A stretch of 64,000 nt of DNA from Candidatus Parvarchaeota archaeon (GTDB taxonomy: Archaea; Nanobdellota; Nanobdellia; CSSed11-243R1). The translations under genes and the position numbers were made by a program. Shown piece by piece: positions 36,600-44,259 of this stretch. Where the stretch lies: the NCBI GenBank assembly GCA_015522785.1, contig WALP01000002.1, positions 35,633-99,632 of the forward strand, read 5' to 3'. The notes beneath the pieces were generated by a model, which made no database searches, was not told the origin of the DNA, and saw only the letters and a program-made list of their open reading frames with translations. Numbering within the stretch: position 1 is the first letter of the stretch; every line of letters starts with the position of its first letter.

Positions 36600-38410
36600 T
36601 TTTCAACCTCGAACTTTGGTTTAATATTCAACTTTGGATAGATACCCATAGATTTTAATTCGTCAAGGAGCAACTTGAAGGCATATGCCATCTCGACAAA
36701 TTCAATTGGTGCGTCTTCTCCGCAAACAGGGCAGATTGTCTTGTTCTTGAACTTGTTGTAAATCGCAACCATACCACATTTTTTACATATAGGCACAATC
36801 GTTCTATCAGAATCAAATCTTTCTTTAAGCAACAATGCTGAACCATGCGCGACGAAGCAATCCTTCTCCATCTCTCCAAGCCTAAGTCCTCCTTCCTTTG
36901 CGCGTCCTTCTGTAGGCTGCCTTGTCAGCAACTGTACTGGACCTCTGCTTCTTGCATGCAACTTATTTGCTACCATGTGCTTCAATCTATAATAATACTG
37001 ACTTCCAACAAATATCTTAGCCTCAAAGCGTCTGCCTGTTCTCCCATCATACATCTCTTCAGTTCCATCTTCCCTGAAGCCTGCTTCTTTAAGCATTCTT
37101 CTTAATGTAAATTCATCCACGCTTTGAAATGCAGTTGCATCCACGTTTTTACCATTTAAAGCGCCGACTTTTCCACCTATAATTTCTATAAGGTGTCCTA
37201 TAGTCATACGCGTTGGAATAGAGTGCGCCGAGAAAATTATATCTGGAACAATTCCATCTTCTGTGAATGGCATATCTTCCTCAGGAACAATCAAACCAAT
37301 TACACCTTTCTGCCCGTGCCTTGACGCGAACTTGTCACCAAGTTCCGGAATTCTTTCATCTCTTATTTTTACTTTGACAAATTTATTTCCTTCCTCACTT
37401 TCGGAAACCAAAACACTGTCGACAACACCTTTCTCGCCGTGCGCAAGAGTTGTTGATGTTTCCCTTTGTGCTTCCGTTCCAACTCTTAATTCTTCCAAAC
37501 TTGAAAGGAATCTTGGCGGCGAAACTTTTCCTACCAAAACATCTCCCGCTTCAACTTTAACTTCTGGATAAACAATTCCGTCTTCTTCCAAATATCTATA
37601 AGCGTGTTCAGTTCTATATCCCTTAACTTCTTTGTCAGGAAGAGATATGCTATCCGTCTGTCCGCCTGGATATCTCAACTCTTCACAGACATAAGGCTTG
37701 AATGTTGTTGCCCTAAACAGTCCTCTATCTATGCTTGCCTGGTTTATGACAACCGCGTCCTGTATGTTATAACCATCAAAAGGCATTATCGCTACAATCA
37801 CATTTTGTCCTACAGGATGGTCTTCAAACCTTAACAAATCATACATTTGTGTTTTGACTATCGGGAATTGTGGGTAGTGAATTATTGAAACATCCGTATC
37901 TGCCCTTAATGGCAAATTCGCCGTATAAAGCCCCAGCGCCTGCTTTGTCATCTTAGCACCGAGGGTTATACGATAGCTAAGAGAATTTTGAGGGTATGGA
38001 ACCATGTTAGCCTGCGGACCCATGATGACTGTAGGAGAAATCTCAAGATGTGTGTGTTCAGGTGTTAATTTCTTTTCGTCAAACGCAATATACGCATTCT
38101 CTTCTTCCTCTGCATCAAGATATTCTATGACTCCCTCTTTTACCAAATCATCCCATGTAATCTCATTTTTCTTCAATTTTTCAATGTGTTCTTTCGTCAG
38201 AAGGGACTTACCATTTTTCACAATTATTAATGGCCTTCTCGCCCTTCCCTTATCTGACAAAATATAAACGCTGTCTTCTTCTTTGAAGAACGCGACATTT
38301 GTTTCGGAAGGCAACCTTCCATCTCTGCGCATTTCTTTGATTTCGCTGACTAACTTCTTAGGATTATCGTGAGTTCCTACAAACTTTCCGTTCAAAAAGA
38401 TATTTGCCAT
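36596..38410 (-). CDS. rpoB1: RNA polymerase subunit B' (C-terminal half of B)
   Basis: 604 residues. 'GDKFASRHGQKGVIGLI' and 'GEMEKDCFVAHGSALLLKER' are catalytic-half motifs; a zinc site 'CKKCGMVAIYN...CPVCG' closes the protein. B is split into two genes as in many methanogens, Archaeoglobus and halophiles. Begins one base after B'' ends. Confidence 0.98.
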   Translation of the reverse strand: MANIFLNGKFVGTHDNPKKLVSEIKEMRRDGRLPSETNVAFFKEEDSVYILSDKGRARRPLIIVKNGKSLLTKEHIEKLKKNEITWDDLVKEGVIEYLDAEEEENAYIAFDEKKLTPEHTHLEISPTVIMGPQANMVPYPQNSLSYRITLGAKMTKQALGLYTANLPLRADTDVSIIHYPQFPIVKTQMYDLLRFEDHPVGQNVIVAIMPFDGYNIQDAVVINQASIDRGLFRATTFKPYVCEELRYPGGQTDSISLPDKEVKGYRTEHAYRYLEEDGIVYPEVKVEAGDVLVGKVSPPRFLSSLEELRVGTEAQRETSTTLAHGEKGVVDSVLVSESEEGNKFVKVKIRDERIPELGDKFASRHGQKGVIGLIVPEEDMPFTEDGIVPDIIFSAHSIPTRMTIGHLIEIIGGKVGALNGKNVDATAFQSVDEFTLRRMLKEAGFREDGTEEMYDGRTGRRFEAKIFVGSQYYYRLKHMVANKLHARSRGPVQLLTRQPTEGRAKEGGLRLGEMEKDCFVAHGSALLLKERFDSDRTIVPICKKCGMVAIYNKFKNKTICPVCGEDAPIEFVEMAYAFKLLLDELKSMGIYPKLNIKPKFEVEK

Positions 38411-38411
38411 T

Positions 38412-39917
38412 TTATTTTACCCTCTTAAGTCCTGCCTTTTGCAACTTTGAAACTATATCCTCATCACTAACTTCAGGCTCAGTAGATATCTCACAGGTGA
38501 TAGCAAGATTCTTTCTAAGTCCTACATTCACACCCTCCGGCGTTTCAGAAGTACATAACCTTCCCCAATGAGTTGGGTGTAAGTCACGCGCCTCGAAGTT
38601 CTCCCTGCTTGCAGTAAGAAGGGAAACAACTCTCCTTATATGTGAAATTGTCGCGTAATAATTAAGCCTGTCCAAGTGCTGTGAAATACCATGCCTATCA
38701 CCTATCCATTCGCCAGTCGCAAGAGCACTTCTTAATCTTGATGTCAATAATTGTGAGCGCACTACAGACTGCAAGTTTGGAATTCTACCGCGCTTTACCA
38801 ATCTTTCAAAATTATATTTGGCATCGCCGACAAGCATTCTAAACGAAAACCTAAACAAATTCTCAAGCAAGTCCCCGCTTAATCTAAGTCTTTTATTGGC
38901 GTAATGATCCTTATCATCCGGCTCGACTTCCCCATATGATAAAAGAAGAAGTTTCTTAACAGCCCTTGCCAAGAAAAGCGCCTTTAGCATTCTGGATTCC
39001 GGGGTATGTCCTATATGCGGCAAGAAAAATCTGTCAATCATTTCTTCCGCTCTTTCGATTCTCTTCTCTGGAATCATTATGCCCATTGTTTTGCCAATAG
39101 CTTCCAATGCATTTGCACTCTTTTTCATGCCGCTGGCTTCATACAAATTAATATACAAATCTGATGAAAATTTACTTTCCGTGGATATTGCTTCGATTAT
39201 GTCTTTGTCTTTTGTCATTCCAAGGGCTTTCATCAAAAGGGCGAATGGAATTTTCTGCAACTTTGTAAATGAAACATAAACTGTGCCATCTTTTGCTTTT
39301 TCTAATGTGTGAGGAATATTATACTGTCCATCCTCACTAAATATCTTACCAACATAAGGGTAAGTTCCTGTTTTTTGGACATCAACCAAAAGTTTGTTTG
39401 TAACTAAATCCTCAACAATCACAACGACTCTTTCTGTTCCATTGATTATGAAATATCCTCCTGGGTCATCGGGGTCTTCCCCTATGTCAATTAATTCATC
39501 TCTAGTTAATCCATTTAGATAACAGTTGTCAGAATGGAGCATTATTGGGAGGCTCCCAACTTGTATGACTTGTTTATCCTTCTCTTCACCGCCTTGAACT
39601 ATGCTCATTTCTAATAAAATGGGGGCTTCATAAGTCAAGTTTCTTAGACGAGCTTCAATTGGATGCACCTCTCTTCTAGAACCATCCGCTTCTTTTACAA
39701 TGGGTTTTTCAACCCATATTTTACCAAGCTTTATTTTTAAGTCTCTGACACCTATAGGAAGAATGTCTGGTATTATCTCCCCAACTTCGTTTACGACTCT
39801 CTGCATTCCAAATTTTATGAACTTGTTGAATGATTTTATATTGTGGTCTGTAAATGAATGATAATCAAAATACTTTTTCAGCAAAAATTGAGATGTTTCT
39901 TTATCCACGGATTCCAC
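38412..39917 (-). CDS. rpoB2: RNA polymerase subunit B'' (N-terminal half of B)
   Basis: 501 residues, lobe and protrusion part. 'GYFIINGTERVVVIVEDLV' and 'HPTHWGRLCTSETPEGVNVG' (fork/rifampicin-region equivalent) are clear. Overlaps rpoH by 17 bases. Confidence 0.98.
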   Translation of the reverse strand: MESVDKETSQFLLKKYFDYHSFTDHNIKSFNKFIKFGMQRVVNEVGEIIPDILPIGVRDLKIKLGKIWVEKPIVKEADGSRREVHPIEARLRNLTYEAPILLEMSIVQGGEEKDKQVIQVGSLPIMLHSDNCYLNGLTRDELIDIGEDPDDPGGYFIINGTERVVVIVEDLVTNKLLVDVQKTGTYPYVGKIFSEDGQYNIPHTLEKAKDGTVYVSFTKLQKIPFALLMKALGMTKDKDIIEAISTESKFSSDLYINLYEASGMKKSANALEAIGKTMGIMIPEKRIERAEEMIDRFFLPHIGHTPESRMLKALFLARAVKKLLLLSYGEVEPDDKDHYANKRLRLSGDLLENLFRFSFRMLVGDAKYNFERLVKRGRIPNLQSVVRSQLLTSRLRSALATGEWIGDRHGISQHLDRLNYYATISHIRRVVSLLTASRENFEARDLHPTHWGRLCTSETPEGVNVGLRKNLAITCEISTEPEVSDEDIVSKLQKAGLKRVK

Positions 39918-40176
39918 CTACTACTACTCTATAATACTTTGATAACCCTGCTATCTTATTTTTCCTCGTAAACTCAATTATATCGCCGACTTTTGCTTCG
40001 AGCGCTTTTACAACAGGGTCCGACGGAAGAATTAAAGGCAACTGTCTCTTTGAGATGTTATATTTCTCCATAAATTCCCTTTGTTCATCCTCGGATAAAA
40101 CTCTACATTCAGGAACTAATTTGCTCTTAAAAATATCTATTGGTTTTTCTTCCTTTGTAGATTTTTTAGATGCCAT
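39901..40176 (-). CDS. rpoH: RNA polymerase subunit H (RPB5 C-terminal domain)
   Basis: 91 residues from ATG 40176; a GTG two codons earlier is possible because GGAGAG lies close to it. 'DPVVKALEAKVGDIIEFTR' and 'YYRVVVGG' are typical of subunit H. First protein gene of the rpo operon; the N-terminal ~20 residues are a longer lysine-rich extension than usual. Confidence 0.96.
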   Translation of the reverse strand: MASKKSTKEEKPIDIFKSKLVPECRVLSEDEQREFMEKYNISKRQLPLILPSDPVVKALEAKVGDIIEFTRKNKIAGLSKYYRVVVGGIRG

Positions 40177-40237
40177 AATCACAACTCTCCTTTATATTCC
40201 TCCAATGCTTTTCCCAAGAATTGAAAGTCAAAATGAA

Positions 40238-40351
40238 TGGGCCCGGGGGGATTCGAACCCCTGGCCTCCTGGTTAAAAGCAACACCTTCAAATCCAATTT
40301 TATTAGAATGAATTTGAAACAGGCGCTCTGACCAGGCTGAGCTACGGGCCC
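40238..40351 (-). tRNA. tRNA-Lys (TTT) with an intron in the anticodon stem
   Basis: Minus strand from 40351. Acceptor GGGCCCG/CGGGCCC, D arm GCTC...GAGC, loop CTTTTAA with anticodon TTT, T loop TTCGAAT. The 39-base insert at 40281-40319 lies between positions 30 and 31, a noncanonical site. Mature length 75-76, no encoded CCA, A73. The 49-65 pair is an A-C mismatch. It stands 55 bases before rpoH on the same strand; a TATA-like TTTATATA at 40438-40445 may drive tRNA and rpo operon together. Confidence 0.88.
40281..40319 (-). other. tRNA-Lys intron (30/31), plain type
   Basis: 39 bases with a TTCAAAT/ATTTGAA self-complementary pair. No pyrimidine tract or purine repeats, so it is unlike the Y-R-R introns. 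Confidence 0.8.
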
Positions 40352-40457
40352 AAGCTAAATTTTTAGAATTTGATAGAATATTCTGCATAAATTGTTCGTG
40401 AGAGGCATCAAGCATACTTTTGTGAGTTTTTTTCTCATTTATATACCTTTCTATGCA

Positions 40458-40503
40458 CTTTCTCTTTCTTAGAAATAAAGAGAACCTGCGCTAAGAGAAA
40501 GAA
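40458..40503 (+). repeat. Y-R-R element, CTGCGCTAA-class spacer
   Basis: CTTTCTCTTTCTT, purine copy AGAAATAAAGAGAA, spacer CCTGCGCTAA, second copy GAGAAAGAA. Spacer and following purines match tRNA-Asp intron 3 (CCTGCGCTAAGAGAGAAA) nearly base for base, in the opposite genome orientation. Confidence 0.75.
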
Positions 40504-40518
40504 TTTCTTCCGGCAAAA

Positions 40519-40556
40519 CCTTTCTTTGGAAAAGAAAGCTGCAGGAAAGAAAGAAG
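40519..40556 (+). repeat. Y-R-R element next to the serpin gene
   Basis: CCTTTCTTT, purine copy GGAAAAGAAAG, spacer CTGCA, second copy GGAAAGAAAGAAG. Directly tandem (15 bases) to the element at 40458 and six bases from the serpin stop, so it may also shape that gene's 3' end. Confidence 0.75.
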
Positions 40557-40561
40557 AAAAA

Positions 40562-41806
40562 CTAATTGTATTCAGGGTTAGTTACTCTGCCCATGAATAG
40601 AATTTCGCCCGTATTTTTGTCCTCGATTATAAACATGAATGGATGATTTGCCCTAAAAACAGGTTGATGCATCTGAACAGCTGTAATCCCAACCGATACT
40701 TCTGTCGCAGCTGCTGCTTCCGTTCCCTCTTCATTTACATCAATGTATGCTTGGTGGATTACACTTTGTATTAACAATCCACCTTTCTTTGACATACCAG
40801 TTAAATCCGCACCATATGAAAATGGTGTTGGCATTCCCATTTCCTTCAAATCATTTGCCATAAAATATTTTGTTTCAAATTTAAACCTCGGCAGGTAAAC
40901 CCTAACTTCCTCACTGTGAAGCTTGCTTGTCAAATCATTTATTTTTTCAACGCTCAAACTGTTTTCAAAATCATCTAAACTTCTTGGCAAGAAAACAATC
41001 ATCGACAAGTTTCCTTTATATGGCAGCTCTAAAACTTGCGTTTCATTTTTTTCATAGTATGGAAAATCTTCTTTTATATACATCATATCAACAGAAATGT
41101 TGCCATCTGGTGTGATAAAATCTTCTTTGTGGGTTGCATTTTTGTTAAACTGGTGGCTCCAGTTTCCCTTGAAGTAAATCGCATTCGTCAAGACAAGGCG
41201 CGTTGCGGAGTTTAGTACTCCTTTCGGAATCAAGTCCTTTATTTTTCCGTTTGTCTGCTGTTCAATCCAAGTGTTTATTATATTACGTGCAGATTCCTCA
41301 TCCGCAAAATTTAGATTTGTAACTTTTCCGCCATAAAATTCTTCAATTATATCAAAGTAATGCTGTGAAAACGGAAAATCTTTCTGCGCCCAAAGGGCGT
41401 TTGCAGTTCGCAAGGTATAATTCTCATTTGGAGTGTTGAGTATGTTGTAAATATGCGCGAACGAAGTCCTCAGCTCGCTCGTATTTCCAGGAAAATAAAA
41501 GACATTTTTTATTTCCTTCGCAGTTCTTCCGCGGGCACCCTCATAAACCATAGCAAAAGCAGATGATATGCTGTATGGCGAAAAGAAAACATTCTGATTT
41601 TCAAACTCTGTTGAGTATTTCTTGTACAAATCAATTGCGAACTTGTTGTTTGCTTCCGCAACCGCATTGAATCCTTGCGAAGTCCAACCACTATCCTTTA
41701 AGATAATAGCGTCTTTTGAAGTGATATTCTTTGGAGTAGTTACGCAGCCAAACACAATCGCAACAGCGAATATAACCACAATTCCCATCAAAAATTTCGA
41801 GTTCAT
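40562..41806 (-). CDS. Serpin (serine protease inhibitor), lipoprotein
   Basis: 414 residues. Lipobox-like 'IVFGC' ends at C21, so a lipid-anchored extracellular protein. The serpin core is clear ('LVLTNAIYFKGNWSHQF', 'ANHPFMFIIEDKNTGEILFM'). The hinge 'EEGTEAAAATE' has Thr at P14 and Ala at P12-P9, the pattern of inhibitory serpins. Counting from P17 gives P1 Thr and P1' Ala, pointing to elastase- or subtilisin-like targets (inference). Serpins are scattered in archaea. Monocistronic. Confidence 0.95.
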   Translation of the reverse strand: MNSKFLMGIVVIFAVAIVFGCVTTPKNITSKDAIILKDSGWTSQGFNAVAEANNKFAIDLYKKYSTEFENQNVFFSPYSISSAFAMVYEGARGRTAKEIKNVFYFPGNTSELRTSFAHIYNILNTPNENYTLRTANALWAQKDFPFSQHYFDIIEEFYGGKVTNLNFADEESARNIINTWIEQQTNGKIKDLIPKGVLNSATRLVLTNAIYFKGNWSHQFNKNATHKEDFITPDGNISVDMMYIKEDFPYYEKNETQVLELPYKGNLSMIVFLPRSLDDFENSLSVEKINDLTSKLHSEEVRVYLPRFKFETKYFMANDLKEMGMPTPFSYGADLTGMSKKGGLLIQSVIHQAYIDVNEEGTEAAAATEVSVGITAVQMHQPVFRANHPFMFIIEDKNTGEILFMGRVTNPEYN

Positions 41807-41864
41807 ATATCTTGTAATACACTAGAATATATTAAGATTTCCATGACTTCAAAATCAATAGAAA

Positions 41865-41987
41865 TCATCTTCGTTTTCTGTTCCTATTCTTCTTCCTGCC
41901 GCGGCTCTTCTGTTTTATGATGTCTTTTCTCTTTAACCGCTTTCCTTTCCGCTTTCCCTTTCTTGATTTTGGCTGAATTGTTTTCAT
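41865..41987 (-). CDS. 40-residue highly basic peptide
   Basis: Starts at ATG 41987 with TAGGTG seven bases before. About 24 of 40 residues are Lys or Arg, no acidic residue except one Asp. It starts 25 bases after tRNA-Asp's 3' end on the same strand. A longer frame would run through the tRNA and is rejected. Could be a ribosomal or nucleic-acid-binding peptide; no family recognised. Confidence 0.5.
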   Translation of the reverse strand: MKTIQPKSRKGKRKGKRLKRKDIIKQKSRGRKKNRNRKRR

Positions 41988-42025
41988 AAAAACACCTAGA
42001 GTAAAAAAAAGCGCCCCGACCGGGA

Positions 42026-42090
42026 CTTTCAAACACTCGCCAAGTTTCTCTCTTAGCGCAGGTTCTCTCTTTTCAAAGAGAGAAAGTGCT
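42026..42090 (-). other. tRNA-Asp intron 3 (T loop 59/60), Y-R-R element
   Basis: ACTTTCTCTCTTT, purine copy GAAAAGAGAGAA, spacer CCTGCGCTAA, second copy GAGAGAAA, then ACTTGG. The end TTTGAAAG can pair with TTCAAA of the T loop. Confidence 0.8.
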
Positions 42091-42109
42091 TTTGAACCCG
42101 GGTCCCCGG

Positions 42110-42161
42110 CTTGCTGCACTCCGGAATTTCTTCCGCTGGCGCTTCTTTCTAAGAAGAGCCG
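42110..42161 (-). other. tRNA-Asp intron 2 (39/40), Y-R-R element
   Basis: CTCTTCTT, purine copy AGAAAGAAG, spacer CGCCAGC, second copy GGAAGAAA. Border ambiguous by one base because both ends carry C. Confidence 0.75.
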
Positions 42162-42187
42162 TTCGACAGACCGGGATCCTAGACCAA

Positions 42188-42237
42188 CGTCCAACCACTT
42201 TCTTTCCGTGAACTCTTTCTTTGGAAAGAAAGGGTTC
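42188..42237 (-). other. tRNA-Asp intron 1 (D loop), Y-R-R element
   Basis: CCCTTTCTTT, purine copy AAAGAAAG, spacer AGTTCAC, second copy GGAAAGAAAG. The exon sequence after it, TTGGTCTAGGAT, is identical to that after tRNA-Pro intron 1. Confidence 0.78.
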
Positions 42238-42275
42238 CTAGACTATCGGGGCACTAACAAAAATGATGGACTACT

Positions 42276-42290
42276 CCATTTAAAAAAGTT
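42276..42290 (-). promoter_or_regulatory. T-run after tRNA-Tyr doubling as TATA of tRNA-Asp
   Basis: AACTTTTTTAAATGG on the minus strand: T6 lies a few bases after the tRNA-Tyr 3' end (possible terminator) and TTTTTTAAA lies ~29 bases before the tRNA-Asp 5' end (TATA box). Confidence 0.5.
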
Positions 42291-42309
42291 TTGAGTCCCA
42301 GCGGCCGGA

Positions 42310-42369
42310 CTTTCGAAGCCCACCCTGAGTTTCTTTCCCTCAAGGCTCTCTTTTTGAAAGAAAGGCTTG
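42310..42369 (-). other. tRNA-Tyr intron 2 (T loop 59/60), Y-R-R element
   Basis: CCTTTCTTTC, purine copy AAAAAGAGAG, spacer CCTTGA, second copy GGGAAAGAAA. Intron end TTCGAAAG pairs with the T-loop TTCGA. Confidence 0.78.
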
Positions 42370-42391
42370 GTCGAACCAGCAACCTCACGGT

Positions 42392-42419
42392 TTCAACGAT
42401 GGATTTCTCCACCATACCA
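42392..42419 (-). other. tRNA-Tyr intron 1 (37/38), plain type
   Basis: 28 bases, canonical archaeal position after the anticodon; contains TGGTGGAGAAATCCA, a small hairpin, but no Y-R-R tracts. Confidence 0.8.
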
Positions 42420-42514
42420 CTACAGCCGTGCGCTCTACCATTGAGCTACGCTGGGACAAATCATTTAGACATCCGTAGGTTTAAAAGTTTTTCTTAAAAT
42501 AAAAAAGAAAAAGA

Positions 42515-43927
42515 TTACTCGACTTCTATCGCGAGCACGTTTGAGAATTCTTCAACCTTTTCTCCATTCGCATCCTTGAATTCTACTTTGGCAGGAGAGA
42601 ACCCAATATGTCCTAAAACCTCAACAGAAGTCCTTATCTTATACGAAAGTACTCTTTCTTCCTTCGGTTTTATACTCTCAATTTCCCATGTTACATTTTT
42701 CTTCTTTCCTTTCTTCTTGATTTCGCCGGGTATTGTTCCATAATCCCTAACTTCCTTGACAAACGCTGGAAGAGGATCGTATACTTTTACGTGCCTTAAC
42801 TCGTTGTTAGTCAAGTTCTTGACTTTTATCTGAATCTTCAAGTCCATGAATCCTGGGTATCTCTTGTAGTCTACAATCTCTTTTCTCACAGTAACTTTTC
42901 TAGTCATATACCAAAACGCTGCAATTACTGCAACAGCGGCAAAAGGAATTATGAGAATTGGAATATAACTAATTGTATAAGTGACAACCACTTCCGATTG
43001 CGGGTTAACACTTAATTTCCAAATTATCTTTCCATTTTCAAAAGAATACCCTTCTGTCATGCTCGTCGCCAGTGATTTTTCTATCCCTGAAACAGAAGAA
43101 GAAACAACACAGTTTGCAACATCAGTTCCTGTGTTTCTTACATTTGCAACATACTTTTTCCCAAGTAAATTCACAGAAGTATGCTCATTAATTACACAGT
43201 TTGAATAACTTACAACGTTAGCAACAGCATTTCCCTTTGAAGTTACATTTCCTGCAAATAATAAAGACACCGTAAATGTATGATTGCCTGGAGATGCAGA
43301 TTCAGGAAGAGTTAAGTTATCTACTGTGATTGTAGTTGTTCCCTCGCTGATATTTTGATTATCAACTCTATATGAAAATCCTTCAATATCAGATGTAATC
43401 TCCATTGGAACAACAACTGTCTCAACAGGGTTGTATACTTCAAAACTAATTGAAAAGGGATTCCGTGGATCCAACACCTGTGGATTAATTGTTACTTTAT
43501 TTATGTTAACCGACTCAAATAATTTTGGAGACTTTAAGATTTCACCCTGCAAGTAAATTGGAGGATTTAAGGAATTGCCTTTGTCATCAAAAACCAGCAG
43601 TTTAATAAGTATCTTTCCTGGCTTTTGGTCTGACTTGACTGTAAGTGCAACATGGATCAGCTGCTCATCGCCAGGGTTTAACGTCAAAACGCTTGGTGTA
43701 ATATCAGTCAATCCTGTGAAAAGAACATTCAAGCTTAGTTTAATTGGAGATGAACCATCATTCCTTAGAGTAACATTATACTCTAATTTGTCTCCTGGCT
43801 TTGCCTTGTCGTTAATTACCCCAACACTGTATTTGATATTTGACAAATCGTCTGCCTTTGCGGCACTTAAAATGCTAAAAAACATTACTGCAAAAAGTAA
43901 AGATAACATTATTTTTTTGGATACCAT
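42515..43927 (-). CDS. Secreted CARDB/NEW-like membrane-anchored protein
   Basis: 470 residues from ATG 43927 (a TATA box TTTATAAATA lies ~30 bases before; an upstream in-frame ATG at 43945 is less likely). Signal peptide 1-25. Three or four beta-sandwich repeats ('KPGDKLEYNVTLRNDG', 'SISFEVYNPVE') fill the outside; a membrane helix lies near 325-345, then a ~120-residue cytoplasm-facing or second-side beta domain ('LKIQIKVKNLTNNE'). Similar in plan to the protein at 14120-15208. Role unknown, probably cell surface. Confidence 0.78.
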   Translation of the reverse strand: MVSKKIMLSLLFAVMFFSILSAAKADDLSNIKYSVGVINDKAKPGDKLEYNVTLRNDGSSPIKLSLNVLFTGLTDITPSVLTLNPGDEQLIHVALTVKSDQKPGKILIKLLVFDDKGNSLNPPIYLQGEILKSPKLFESVNINKVTINPQVLDPRNPFSISFEVYNPVETVVVPMEITSDIEGFSYRVDNQNISEGTTTITVDNLTLPESASPGNHTFTVSLLFAGNVTSKGNAVANVVSYSNCVINEHTSVNLLGKKYVANVRNTGTDVANCVVSSSVSGIEKSLATSMTEGYSFENGKIIWKLSVNPQSEVVVTYTISYIPILIIPFAAVAVIAAFWYMTRKVTVRKEIVDYKRYPGFMDLKIQIKVKNLTNNELRHVKVYDPLPAFVKEVRDYGTIPGEIKKKGKKKNVTWEIESIKPKEERVLSYKIRTSVEVLGHIGFSPAKVEFKDANGEKVEEFSNVLAIEVE

Positions 43928-44035
43928 GTGATAACTTAATTCCAAGATATTTATAAATTCTTTGATGTCAAATATATCAACTTAAGCAGAGATGACTATT
44001 TAAACAACCATGTTTTTCTAAAAATTGGTGATGAA

Positions 44036-44254
44036 ATGGCAAAAATAATTCATGATAAGGAAAAATGTATAGGATGTGGATACTGTGCTTCACTATGCCC
44101 GGAGCATTGGGAGATGGGAAATGATGGAAAGGCACACTTAAAAGATGGCAAAGAAATCAAACCCAACTTGTTTGAAAAAGAAGTAAAAGACATTGGGTGC
44201 AACAAACAAGCCGAAGAACATTGCCCAACTCATGCAATCAAAATCGAGGAGTGA
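44036..44254 (+). CDS. [4Fe-4S] ferredoxin
   Basis: 72 residues. C11, C14, C17 and C63 (CxxCxxC ... CP) ligate one cluster; C21 and C55 remain and could form a disulfide as in Pyrococcus ferredoxin. A small soluble electron carrier. GGTGATG precedes the ATG. Five bases before the M17 peptidase gene; both are probably on one message. Confidence 0.93.
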   Translation: MAKIIHDKEKCIGCGYCASLCPEHWEMGNDGKAHLKDGKEIKPNLFEKEVKDIGCNKQAEEHCPTHAIKIEE

Positions 44255-44259
44255 AAGAA

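Larger units (their letters stand above)
42012..42252 (-). tRNA. tRNA-Asp (GTC) with three introns
   Basis: Minus strand from 42252. Acceptor GCCCCGA/TCGGGGC with G73; loop CTGTCGA gives anticodon GTC (42067-ish region: 42167-42165). Introns: D loop (~42188-42237, 50 bases), anticodon stem between 39 and 40 (~42110-42161, 52 bases), T loop 59/60 (~42026-42090, 65 bases). Spliced length is 74, with a CCGGT/ACCGG anticodon stem and CCGGG/CCCGG T stem. No CCA encoded; eight T's follow. TATA ~29 bases upstream. Confidence 0.9.
42296..42455 (-). tRNA. tRNA-Tyr (GTA) with two introns
   Basis: Minus strand from 42455. Acceptor CCCAGCG/CGCTGGG, A73, D arm GCTC...GAGC, stem CACGG/CCGTG, loop beginning CTGTAG with anticodon GTA at 42423-42421. 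Intron 1 is 28 bases at the canonical 37/38 site (42392-42419); intron 2 is ~60 bases in the T loop (42310-42369). Mature length 72, no CCA. TATA-like TTTTAAA at 42478-42487 lies 25-30 bases upstream. Confidence 0.9.

Noticed and set aside
42012..42194. N-terminal extension of the 40-residue basic peptide through tRNA-Asp
   Set aside because: It would translate the tRNA; a ribosome site supports the short form.
44197..44259. Earlier start of the M17 aminopeptidase
   Set aside because: It overlaps the ferredoxin gene; a good ribosome site precedes ATG 44260.
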